A DNA stretch of 5,333 nucleotides from CAYTLQ01 sp964438715 (GTDB lineage Bacteria > Bacteroidota > Ignavibacteria > Ignavibacteriales > Ignavibacteriaceae). The notes under the pieces are model-generated. The model saw only the letters and a list, made by a program, of their open reading frames with translations. It was not told where the DNA came from and made no database searches. Below, piece by piece: positions 1-5,333 of the stretch (position 1 is the first letter of the stretch; the number at the start of each line of letters is the position of its first letter). The position numbers were made by a program, and so were the translations under genes. The stretch is from positions 1 to 5,333 of the forward strand of contig CAYTLQ010000273.1 of assembly GCA_964438715.1 (NCBI GenBank), written 5' to 3'.

Positions 1-378
1 TTCAATACCGTTTTTCAGTTTAATAAATCCTGCTGCAAAATTTTCTAGATGTTTGTCATTTTCTTCTGGTTTATCGCCAAAGTCAGAAATAAATAACCTG
101 AGGGATTTTTGAGCTGAGAGTAAGCGCTCATGTACAGCACGATAAAAGTTTGGGCTGTAATATGTACTACTGCTCCGTTCTCTGAAGGCTCTACTAGTTT
201 CCTTCGACTTTCCCGAAATCCAGCTTCCCTCTCCGTCAATCGTCAAATCCTGAACCAGAAACCCCGAAGAGCCTTTGAAAACAGGGTTTTCCATTAAAAG
301 CTTACGAAAAGTACTTTTTCCGGATCCCGGGCCACCGATAATGAAAAAGATTTTTCCTTTGTGTTCGTTTTTTTCCAT
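1..378 (-). CDS. P-loop NTPase, N-terminal part; possible Csx3-associated AAA-like protein (partial)
   Basis: The reading frame starts at ATG (complement of 376-378) and stays open for 126 codons to the left edge, so the C-terminus is missing. Seen: a hydrophobic strand (FFII, residues 11-14) leads into a perfect Walker A, GGPGSGKS (15-22, Lys21). A DGEGSW motif follows at 48-53, then YSPNF (74-78), and a Walker B-like strand LRLFISDFGD (93-102) with Asp99 followed by KPEEN. From memory, this order (GPPxSGKS, DGEGxW, an FTPEF-like motif, then a V/I-D-x-G-G strand with a following EN) is that of the AAA-like domain fused to the cyclic-oligoadenylate ring nuclease Csx3/Crn3 in some type III CRISPR loci. 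If so, it would act in turning off or tuning cOA signalling. In the fusions I recall the ATPase follows Csx3; here it is at the N-terminus, so this is either a stand-alone ATPase or a reversed order. Alternatives are a generic adenylate-kinase-like or zeta-toxin-like P-loop protein. It is divergent from the cas operon and shares its 5' region. P-loop call is strong; Csx3 link is moderate. Confidence 0.6.
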   Translation of the reverse strand, partial: MEKNEHKGKIFFIIGGPGSGKSTFRKLLMENPVFKGSSGFLVQDLTIDGEGSWISGKSKETSRAFRERSSSTYYSPNFYRAVHERLLSAQKSLRLFISDFGDKPEENDKHLENFAAGFIKLKNGIE

Positions 379-388
379 CAACAAACCC

Positions 389-461
389 AAATATTTACCA
401 TTCCGGCCGAAATATTTCCAAAATATTTATTTACTAACATCAAATAATAAATAAAATATTT
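389..461. promoter_or_regulatory. Four phased AAATATTT palindromes in the divergent intergenic region
   Basis: The 8-bp perfect palindrome AAATATTT occurs at 389-396, 410-417, 421-428 and 454-461. Centre-to-centre distances are 21, 11 and 33 bp, near 2, 1 and 3 helical turns, which would place all sites on about the same DNA face. The first lies 11 bp upstream of the leftward P-loop start codon. The last overlaps the candidate -10/-7 element of the rightward operon. A short GC island (CCGGCC, 403-408) lies between the first two. One further copy falls inside cas1 (4251-4258), so the word is not unique. This could be an operator for a dimeric regulator controlling both transcripts, a site for a nucleoid protein, or chance in a very AT-rich stretch. 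No regulator gene is visible in the window. Confidence 0.4.
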
Positions 462-464
462 TTG
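430..464 (+). promoter_or_regulatory. Candidate promoter of the helicase-cas operon
   Basis: Two readings overlap. TATTTTTG at 457-464 matches the Bacteroidota -7 consensus TAnnTTTG exactly, but I see no good TTTG -33 element at the expected distance. A sigma70-like pair, TTTACT (430-435) and TAAAAT (452-457) with a 16-bp gap, also fits moderately. Either would start transcription at about 464-472. That would exclude the in-frame TTG at 462 as a start codon and leave a 5' untranslated region of about 90 nt before the ATG at 561. An AAATATTT palindrome covers the -10/-7 element, so repression by occlusion is conceivable. Confidence 0.4.
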
Positions 465-560
465 AAGAAAAAATTTAAAGCAAATCGTATGAGAATTGTT
501 AACAGAAAAGAGATTACAGGTAGTAAGAATATAGTTACAATTAATAGGGAAAATATTACT

Positions 561-1775
561 ATGTCTGGCACAAAACAAACATGGGGTGGAATTACATACG
601 AAGAATTAACAGTACCACAGAAAAATTTTCTTAAGCAGGTTATAGAAAACCCAACGAAAAGTTTTTTGTTGCGCGGCTGTGCAGGCAGTGGAAAAACTGT
701 ATTGGCTTCGCACGCACTTTCTATACTCCGCAAAACGAAAAATATTCAAGCCGGGTTACTTGTGTACACTAAATTACTGAAAAAGTTTATTCAGGATGGT
801 TTTGGCGATAGAGAAATTACCGCCGACATTTCAAACTTTCATAGCTGGTACCATCACAACAGAACACGAAAAGATATATTTCTCATAGACGAAGCGCAGG
901 ATTTTGAGCAGGAATGGCTCGAGGAAGTAAAACGGCACTCGACTGCTCAAATCTGGCTCGGCGATGAAAACCAACAATTGTACAAACAAAATTCTCAGGG
1001 CACTGCCTTTACACAACTTATTGCAGGTTTCGATCCCTCAAGAGTTGCAACACTCGATGTTAATTACCGTAACAGCCCTTTTGTTGCACGGTTTGCCAGT
1101 AAATTTATACGGCTTACTGAACAAGATGAAATTGAAGGAATTACCCTTGAAAAGAAAATTGAAAAATTTATGAAACCAATATTAATGAACACAAATAAAA
1201 CAGCAAAAGCTAATAATCAGCCTGTCGTGTTAATTTCAGCCGAAAATAAACAACGCGAACTTGATGCTATTGCTGAAATTATTAAAAGCATACTCGGAAA
1301 TAAACTTATTCAAAGTAAAAAGATTGTTATTGCTCATCTGCGTCACGAAAGGCTTGATGCAATAGAAACCGGATTGAAAAAACGAGGTATTTCTGCTGAC
1401 AGGGTTACAAAAGAAAAAACCGAACTGCCTAATTTTGCAGGAACAGAGTGCGTTATCATCTCTACAATTCACAGCCTTAAAGGGCTTGAATTTGACTTTG
1501 TCTTTTTCCCCTGGTCAGAGGATGATGTTTGGGAAGATTTACAGCTTTATAATAACCTTCTCTTTGTACTTTTTACACGGGCAAAAAACCGTGTCTATTG
1601 CAGTTTTTCTAATAAGGAACAATCACCTGTTTGGAATGCAGTTAAAGATGATAGTGATGCCGGTTATTTTCAGGTTACACTTGCAAGCGAAGTTCTTAGC
1701 TATGGAAACCCTGTTAAACCGGAGAACGATATTGATAAAATTATTAAAAAACACTTCGATGAGTTTAATTTATAA
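561..1775 (+). CDS. Compact UvrD/Rep-like superfamily 1 helicase
   Basis: This is a predicted ATP-dependent DNA helicase or translocase of 404 aa. Motifs appear in SF1A order: Q-motif-like TVPQ (17-20), Walker A GCAGSGKT (39-46, Lys45), Walker B DEAQD (110-114), motif III LGDENQ (133-138), motif IV NYR (168-170), motif V TIHSLKGLEFD (302-312) and motif VI LFTRAKNR (337-344, Arg340). All key residues are intact, so it should be active. UvrD, Rep and PcrA are usually about 650-720 aa; the short distances between motifs I-II and IV-V leave no room for full 1B and 2B domains, so this is close to the bare two-RecA-domain core. I chose ATG 561, 11 nt after a weak AGGGA, because the frame continuing back to TTG 462 adds only a Lys/Asn-rich stretch and overlaps the promoter; ATG 489 is possible. 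It is first in the apparent operon. Role in spacer acquisition or in interference is inference. It differs from the known Cas helicases Cas3 (SF2) and the DinG or RecD proteins of type IV. Confidence 0.9.
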   Translation: MSGTKQTWGGITYEELTVPQKNFLKQVIENPTKSFLLRGCAGSGKTVLASHALSILRKTKNIQAGLLVYTKLLKKFIQDGFGDREITADISNFHSWYHHNRTRKDIFLIDEAQDFEQEWLEEVKRHSTAQIWLGDENQQLYKQNSQGTAFTQLIAGFDPSRVATLDVNYRNSPFVARFASKFIRLTEQDEIEGITLEKKIEKFMKPILMNTNKTAKANNQPVVLISAENKQRELDAIAEIIKSILGNKLIQSKKIVIAHLRHERLDAIETGLKKRGISADRVTKEKTELPNFAGTECVIISTIHSLKGLEFDFVFFPWSEDDVWEDLQLYNNLLFVLFTRAKNRVYCSFSNKEQSPVWNAVKDDSDAGYFQVTLASEVLSYGNPVKPENDIDKIIKKHFDEFNL

Positions 1776-1831
1776 TTCCTTTAACTACTTAATTACATAA
1801 ACTGAATAAAAAATATTCAAACGGAGAATCT

Positions 1832-3430
1832 ATGAAAATAGCGCCGCTTCTTAAAAATGATGCAATTACAACCGAGGTTATTTCCGAAAAACGAATACTC
1901 CCTTCCGATGTAGATTGGAACCGGGTAGTGAGCCTGGAGGATTTCAAAACCTATAAATGTTTTGATGTTGCATTTTATCCCGAAGATTTTCTTCTCCTGC
2001 TGAGTGATGAAGCAATTGCAAAACTTCAGGCAGGAGAATATCTCCCCCTTTCTGCCTCACAACAAATTGGGTGGTACGCCCGAATTGTACACGAAACAAA
2101 CATCAGTATTCTTAACGAAGCCGGCGGTGCAAAACTGGCAAACATCAGCTCTGCAAATCCCTCCATAACCATTGGCAGTTTCGACATATTACGAAACCAT
2201 GTAATTCTCCTAAAAAGAAATAACATTCTTGCCGGGGGCTTTGCTCTGTGCTATGCTTCGTTTCGCGATGAATTTGATGAATTCTTTATGCAATTTCACA
2301 CCTCATCTACACGATGGCGTTTACCTCTCAATAACTACGATAACCGAAAGCACGGATTTTTTTTATTCTTGCTCGCCCTGTTTGCCGACACCGCAAATGG
2401 TGATAATTTTTCAAAACTCTTTGGTGAGTCTCCGGTTTTTAAAATTTTAAAGAAAGTGTATGAAAGAGCACTAAAGTACTTCATAACAAATAAGTACGAA
2501 GCCGGCTCATTCATCTCCGAAATTGCCGAAGAGATTAAAACCATCCCCGACGCTGAAAGTACCTACAATGCTCTTGGTGAATTACTCCACCGCTACATTA
2601 ATGGAGGCATTCACTATACACCAACAGAAAATTTTACCGTAATGGTAAAAGATTTTATTGATATGGCACAAACTGAAACAGAAAATCTTCGAAAATTTCT
2701 TGAACAAAAGCCTACAAACCGTAAATCATCGGTGTTTTTACTCGGTATGCTGCATACAGCAAGCAGACTTGAGGACCAATTCGAACTGCAAAACTTTGAA
2801 TTACTCCTCCCTTCTTTATTTGCCGAAGCACTGATGGCTGTTGAAAAAACTTCTGATGATATTGTCTTTCATTTTACCCCAATTAGTACTCCGGATGGTT
2901 TCGATAAACTTCAAATTGCAAACAGAGCCTATAACGCACTGCACATAAGCAAAAAACTTCTCCCAAAAATTTCCGGGGCAGAACACTGTAACGACTTACT
3001 GCAAACATTCGAAATATTAAAGAAAACCACAGAAAATCTCCATACTTCAATAACAACATTACAGGCTGAGAAAACTGAACTTCAGAAAAAATATACAGCA
3101 CTTTTAGAAGAAAAAAACACCCTTACTAAAAACATACAACACATTGAACAAAAGATTTTATCATTAAAAAAACAACACGAGGAATTATTAAATACATCCA
3201 CACATACCCGAAAAATACCTATGGAAGAAAAACAACCGGAACCACAAGAGCAAAAACCGGTAGAAGCACCGCAACCTGAAACCAACGGAAACCCCGCGAA
3301 AAGTGAAAAAACAACTTCAGCGGTAAAACAGAATAAAACTGCAAATAAAAAAAACCATACAGCAAAAAATAAACCGAAAAAGAAACCTATAAAAAACGAA
3401 TACAACGAGAAACTTAATTTTCCTGAATGA
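1832..3430 (+). CDS. Unknown protein with coiled coil and Lys-rich tail, between helicase and cas1
   Basis: I do not recognise this 532-aa protein. It starts at ATG 1832 behind a good ribosome-binding site, GGAG (1823-1826), with 5 nt between. No signal peptide or convincing membrane span is seen, so it is probably cytoplasmic. Residues 1-380 look like a folded mixed or mainly helical body; recognisable stretches are WYARIVHETN (81-90), GGFALCYASFRDEFDEFF (135-152, with one Cys), RWRLPLNNYDNRKHGFF (161-177) and LLHRYINGGIHYTP (251-264). Residues 385-455 have heptad-like Leu/Ile spacing with Lys/Glu, a probable coiled coil. Residues 464-490 are Pro/Gln/Glu-rich and 490-525 are very Lys-rich and probably disordered, which could bind nucleic acid. 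The end YNEKLNFPE may be a short docking motif. I see no nuclease, polymerase, RAMP or HD motif. Its position 56 bp after the helicase and 30 bp before cas1 suggests an accessory protein of the same system, perhaps a helicase partner or adaptation scaffold (inference). Confidence 0.8.
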   Translation: MKIAPLLKNDAITTEVISEKRILPSDVDWNRVVSLEDFKTYKCFDVAFYPEDFLLLLSDEAIAKLQAGEYLPLSASQQIGWYARIVHETNISILNEAGGAKLANISSANPSITIGSFDILRNHVILLKRNNILAGGFALCYASFRDEFDEFFMQFHTSSTRWRLPLNNYDNRKHGFFLFLLALFADTANGDNFSKLFGESPVFKILKKVYERALKYFITNKYEAGSFISEIAEEIKTIPDAESTYNALGELLHRYINGGIHYTPTENFTVMVKDFIDMAQTETENLRKFLEQKPTNRKSSVFLLGMLHTASRLEDQFELQNFELLLPSLFAEALMAVEKTSDDIVFHFTPISTPDGFDKLQIANRAYNALHISKKLLPKISGAEHCNDLLQTFEILKKTTENLHTSITTLQAEKTELQKKYTALLEEKNTLTKNIQHIEQKILSLKKQHEELLNTSTHTRKIPMEEKQPEPQEQKPVEAPQPETNGNPAKSEKTTSAVKQNKTANKKNHTAKNKPKKKPIKNEYNEKLNFPE

Positions 3431-3460
3431 TTCTATAAACAATAAACATTGAGTAATGCT

Positions 3461-4534
3461 ATGAAAGACACACTATATGTATTTTCATCATCCGTATTAC
3501 GAAAAAAGAATAACTCGCTTTTAGTTGAAACAATAAGTTCACCGCCCAATGAAGAGGAGGAGACACCGGACAATAAGAACGAGGAAATACTCCTTGGCGC
3601 TGATATCGAAATACCGAAAGGAGAAAAAAAGATTTTTCCTATAGAAAAAATCGATTCAGTATTTGCATTCGGGCAGGTTCGGTTTAATACTCCCTTTCTT
3701 TCGATGCTCTCCGATTACCGGATACCCATGCACATTTTCAATTTTTATGGCACATATAAAGGAAGTTACCTTCCGGTTAAAGATACCTGTGCAGGATCTT
3801 TACTGAATAAACAAGTATGTAACTATAACGATATTCATAAACGCCTGTTCCTTGCCCGGTCGTTTGTATATGGCAGTGCCGGTAACATGCTGGCAAACAT
3901 TGCATATTACAAAAACAGAGGCACAGAAATAAATGCTGAATTTGAGGCAATTACTGAGTTGGTAGAACTAATAGATAAAGTAGAGAATATAGAAGAGCTC
4001 CTTGGTATTGAGGGAACAATAAAAAAAGTGTATTTCAATGCATGGCGAAAAATAGTAAAGGGGAAATTTTCATTTACCCGACGAGTGCGTAACCCGCCAC
4101 CCGACCCTGTAAATGCCTTAATTTCATACGGAAATATGATTGTTTACTCTTTCTGCCTAAACGAAATATACCATACACGCCTTTATCCGGAAATAGGATG
4201 GCTGCATACAACAGGCGATAATAAATTACCGCTGTGTTACGATTTGGCGGAAATATTTAAGCCGATTATAACTGACCGCGCGATATTCAAATTGATAAAT
4301 AAAAACATGATAACGGAGAACGATTTCACAATAAAAAACGGCAGTTGTCTTATAAAAAAGCCGGCTCGTAAAATGTTTGTAAAAGAACTCGATAACCGAA
4401 TAGCAACGGTTATAAGTAACAGAGAGAACGATAGAAATATGAGCTACAGGCGAATAATTCGGGCAGAGTGTCATAAGCTCATAAATCATCTTGAAGGAGA
4501 AGAGCTATATACACCATATAAAAGCAGGTGGTAA
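3461..4534 (+). CDS. cas1: CRISPR integrase Cas1
   Basis: Cas1 is the metal-dependent integrase that, with Cas2, inserts new spacers at the leader end of the array. This copy has 357 aa. The N-terminal beta domain starts with the typical TLYVFSSSVLRKKNNSL (4-20). The catalytic triad is intact in the helical domain: Glu184 in GIEG (182-185), His249 in GWLH (246-249) and Glu264 in YDLAEIFKP (260-268). PVNALISYGN (216-225) and the C-terminal YRRIIRAECHKLI (329-341) also match the family. The start is ATG 3461; the frame continues to TTG 3449, but family alignment starts at MKDTLYVF. An acidic, Pro-containing stretch at about residues 26-54 (including EEEETPDNKNEE) sits where related Cas1 proteins have a short beta turn, so it looks like an insertion of about 25-28 residues. 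No reverse transcriptase or other fusion is present. The sequence style is that of type I-B/III Cas1. It lies one base before cas2 and is probably translated with it. Confidence 0.97.
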   Translation: MKDTLYVFSSSVLRKKNNSLLVETISSPPNEEEETPDNKNEEILLGADIEIPKGEKKIFPIEKIDSVFAFGQVRFNTPFLSMLSDYRIPMHIFNFYGTYKGSYLPVKDTCAGSLLNKQVCNYNDIHKRLFLARSFVYGSAGNMLANIAYYKNRGTEINAEFEAITELVELIDKVENIEELLGIEGTIKKVYFNAWRKIVKGKFSFTRRVRNPPPDPVNALISYGNMIVYSFCLNEIYHTRLYPEIGWLHTTGDNKLPLCYDLAEIFKPIITDRAIFKLINKNMITENDFTIKNGSCLIKKPARKMFVKELDNRIATVISNRENDRNMSYRRIIRAECHKLINHLEGEELYTPYKSRW

Positions 4535-4535
4535 A

Positions 4536-4802
4536 ATGTTTTACATAGTAACTTACGATATAGCACACCCGAAACGCCTTGCGAAAGCCCTGAAAATTTG
4601 TCGCCGATACCTTTTTTGGGTGAGCCGCTCAGTTTTTCAGGGCACACTTTCTCCTGTAAAAATGAAATTATTACTGAGAGAATTAAATAGTGTATTAGAT
4701 TATAAAAAAGACTCACTTGTAGTATTCAGCATACGGAACGAGGCTGTATGCAAATATGAAGTTTACGGAACCACAAAGGCAATTAAAGATAATTTTGTGT
4801 AA
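4536..4802 (+). CDS. cas2: CRISPR adaptation protein Cas2
   Basis: Cas2 is the small ferredoxin-fold dimer that bridges two Cas1 dimers in the spacer integration complex. This copy is 88 aa, normal for the family. It begins MFYIVTYDIA with the conserved Asp8 at the end of the first strand, followed by the helix with KRLAKALKICRRY and the family signature WVSRSVFQGTLS (28-39). The later strand LVVFSI (61-66) also fits. The start is fixed by ATG 4536 preceded by AGGTGG (4526-4531), which lies in the last codons of cas1. The frame is open further upstream to ATG 4491, but that would overlap cas1 and add residues foreign to Cas2. The final segment is short and the stop lies 162 bp before the first repeat. 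Confidence 0.95.
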   Translation: MFYIVTYDIAHPKRLAKALKICRRYLFWVSRSVFQGTLSPVKMKLLLRELNSVLDYKKDSLVVFSIRNEAVCKYEVYGTTKAIKDNFV

Positions 4803-4848
4803 AAAGAGCAGTAAAAAATAGGCTGAGAAATAACCTGAGTTTTGAGGT

Positions 4849-4956
4849 ATGTGCAAAAAGGTAAAAATATCGTCGAACCCGGTATATTTTTTAAAGAATA
4901 AGAATGACGACAAAGATTTACTAAAAACATTTGAAAATAAAGTAAAAATAGAATAA
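4849..4956 (+). CDS. Possible 35-aa small ORF inside the leader
   Basis: An ATG at 4849 opens a 35-codon frame ending at TAA 4954-4956, 8 bp before the first repeat. The product starts MCKKVKISSNPVYFLK and continues with an Asp/Lys-rich helical-looking part ending NKVKIE. GAGG (4844-4847) is present but only 1 nt from the ATG, too close for a normal ribosome-binding site. A stop codon (TGA 4843-4845) precedes it, so it is not the end of a longer gene. An open stretch of this size in AT-rich DNA can occur by chance, and the region must also serve as leader. I list it as a weak candidate only; I recognise no family. Confidence 0.15.
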   Translation: MCKKVKISSNPVYFLKNKNDDKDLLKTFENKVKIE

Positions 4957-4960
4957 ATTG
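4930..4960 (+). promoter_or_regulatory. Weak candidate promoter of the CRISPR array
   Basis: TTTG (4930-4933), 20 bp, then TAAATTG (4954-4960) resembles the Bacteroidota TTTG-N19-21-TAnnTTTG promoter with one base missing in the second element. It would start transcription at or just inside the first repeat (about 4965-4968), a sensible place for a pre-crRNA. The match is imperfect and depends on the uncertain host assignment. Confidence 0.3.
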
Positions 4961-4964
4961 AACT

Positions 4965-5333
4965 GTATTAATCGAACTATGTTAGAATTGAGACTGAGCA
5001 AAGTGTTTACTTCTTTGTAATCGTTGCGCAATGTATTAATCGAACTATGTTAGAATTGAGACATAACAATATCGAACAGTTTATAAATGAATTTTTGAGG
5101 TATTAATCGAACTATGTTAGAATTGAGACATACTCATAAATAACTGATTATCTGTTTCGTTTTCAAGTATTAATCGAACTATGTTAGAATTGAGACTGAT
5201 TATACAAAAACGCCGTTTTGTTGTTTTGCTCCGCGTATTAATCGAACTATGTTAGAATTGATCCCTGCCCTAGTGTTGTGTTTTTGCATCTGCCTGAAAT
5301 AGGTATTAATCGAACTATGTTAGAATTGAGACC
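4965..5333 (+). CRISPR. CRISPR array, six 30-nt repeats and five spacers, continuing past the right edge
   Basis: Repeats lie at 4965-4994, 5033-5062, 5100-5129, 5167-5196, 5235-5264 and 5303-5332. They begin GTATTAATCG and end GAATTGAGAC; five are identical and the fifth differs at two adjacent bases. Spacers are 4995-5032 (38), 5063-5099 (37), 5130-5166 (37), 5197-5234 (38) and 5265-5302 (38). All five are different, and I see no match between them and the genes in this window. Only the first base after repeat 6 is in view, so the array probably continues. Orientation is rightward: the ATTGAGAC end resembles the ATTGAAAC 5' handle left by Cas6 in type I-B and type III systems, and the leader and cas2 are on the left. 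The repeat has little internal dyad symmetry (AAC-TAT-GTT at most), as usual for these types. Repeat and spacer length fit type III or I-B. Confidence 0.97.
5235..5264 (+). repeat. Variant CRISPR repeat (repeat 5) with altered 3' handle
   Basis: This copy matches the other repeats over positions 1-27 and at 30, but bases 28-29 are TC instead of GA (5262-5263). The 8-nt handle therefore reads ATTGATCC instead of ATTGAGAC. It is followed by a normal-length spacer and a perfect repeat 6, so it is not the terminal degenerate repeat of the array as far as can be seen. Confidence 0.9.

Larger units (their letters stand above)
4803..4964 (+). promoter_or_regulatory. CRISPR leader region
   Basis: The 162 bp between the cas2 stop and the first repeat is very AT-rich, adjoins a perfect repeat and lies on the side expected from the repeat orientation (the handle end ATTGAGAC points away from it). 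New spacers should be inserted at its right-hand end, next to 4965. It contains two copies of CTGAG (4823-4827 and 4835-4839), a small open frame (4849-4956) and a candidate promoter (4930-4960). I see no strong hairpin terminator after cas2, so transcripts from the cas operon could read into the array. Confidence 0.85.

Noticed and set aside
462..560. Helicase start at TTG 462, giving 33 more N-terminal residues
   Set aside because: The added stretch is Lys/Asn/Ile-rich translated AT-rich DNA, it overlaps the candidate promoter, and a natural start exists at ATG 561.
1804..1818. Inverted repeat GAATA/TATTC between helicase and the 532-aa gene as a terminator
   Set aside because: The stem is five A/T-rich pairs with no U-tract; too weak to be a terminator.
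3449..3460. Cas1 start at TTG 3449
   Set aside because: The Cas1 family N-terminus matches from ATG 3461 (MKDTLYVF); the four extra codons have no support.
3551..3562. Perfect Shine-Dalgarno-like AGGAGG inside cas1
   Set aside because: No start codon follows at a useful distance; the run is explained by consecutive Glu codons of the acidic insertion.
4491..4535. Cas2 start at ATG 4491 inside cas1
   Set aside because: Cas2 homology begins at ATG 4536 and that start has AGGTGG just upstream.
4828..4839. 12-bp identity AAATAACCTGAG shared by the leader and the partial P-loop gene (91-102)
   Set aside because: About one match of this length is expected by chance in an AT-rich 5.3-kb window, and the flanks do not match.
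4840..4850. TTTTGAGGTAT shared by the leader and the spacer 2/repeat 3 junction
   Set aside because: Eleven bases, no extended similarity; probably chance.
4713..4913. Minus-strand open frame over the cas2 end and leader
   Set aside because: It is antisense to cas2, Phe/Leu-rich from complementary A-rich codons, with no ribosome-binding site or recognisable features.
5063..5099. Spacer 2 looks partly like the repeat (ATCGAAC followed by AT-rich sequence), suggesting a decayed repeat
   Set aside because: Only a 7-base identity; spacer length and both flanking repeats are normal.

Overview
This AT-rich window (roughly 36-38% GC by eye) holds the adaptation end of a CRISPR-Cas locus. The host looks like a low-GC bacterium. 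A TAnnTTTG box upstream of the helicase and a related motif in the leader hint at Bacteroidota/Chlorobi relatives. Clear GGAG and AGGTGG ribosome-binding sites before two genes mean this placement is tentative.

Layout from left to right. (1) Positions 1-378, minus strand: the first 126 residues of a P-loop protein that runs off the left edge. Its motifs resemble the AAA-like domain that accompanies the ring nuclease Csx3/Crn3 in type III CRISPR loci, as I remember that family. (2) Positions 379-560: a divergent intergenic region with four copies of the palindrome AAATATTT spaced 21, 11 and 33 bp apart, about whole helical turns, and a candidate rightward promoter. (3) Positions 561-1775, plus strand: a compact, motif-complete UvrD/Rep-like SF1 helicase of 404 aa. 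(4) Positions 1832-3430, plus: a 532-aa protein I do not recognise, with a soluble N-terminal body, a coiled coil and a Lys-rich disordered tail. (5) Positions 3461-4534 and 4536-4802, plus: cas1 and cas2, one base apart, with catalytic residues intact. (6) Positions 4803-4964: the leader. (7) Positions 4965-5333: a CRISPR array of six 30-nt repeats (one with an altered 3' end) and five 37-38-nt spacers, cut by the right edge.

From the helicase to cas2 everything is on the plus strand with short gaps (56, 30 and 1 bp), so it reads as one operon feeding the array beside it. No effector gene (cas3, cas5-cas10, cas9, cas12, csm/cmr), cas6 or cas4 is present. The repeat form (30 nt, ending ATTGAGAC, close to the ATTGAAAC handle), the spacer length, the absence of cas4 and the possible Csx3-type ATPase point to type III, or less likely I-B, with effectors elsewhere. 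The most interesting point is that a helicase and an unknown coiled-coil protein occupy the place of known accessory genes directly upstream of cas1-cas2. They may form an undescribed adaptation accessory module, but co-orientation in one locus is the only evidence here. [Form note: the feature confidence values were absent from the original answer and were filled in on reformatting, judged from each entry's wording.]
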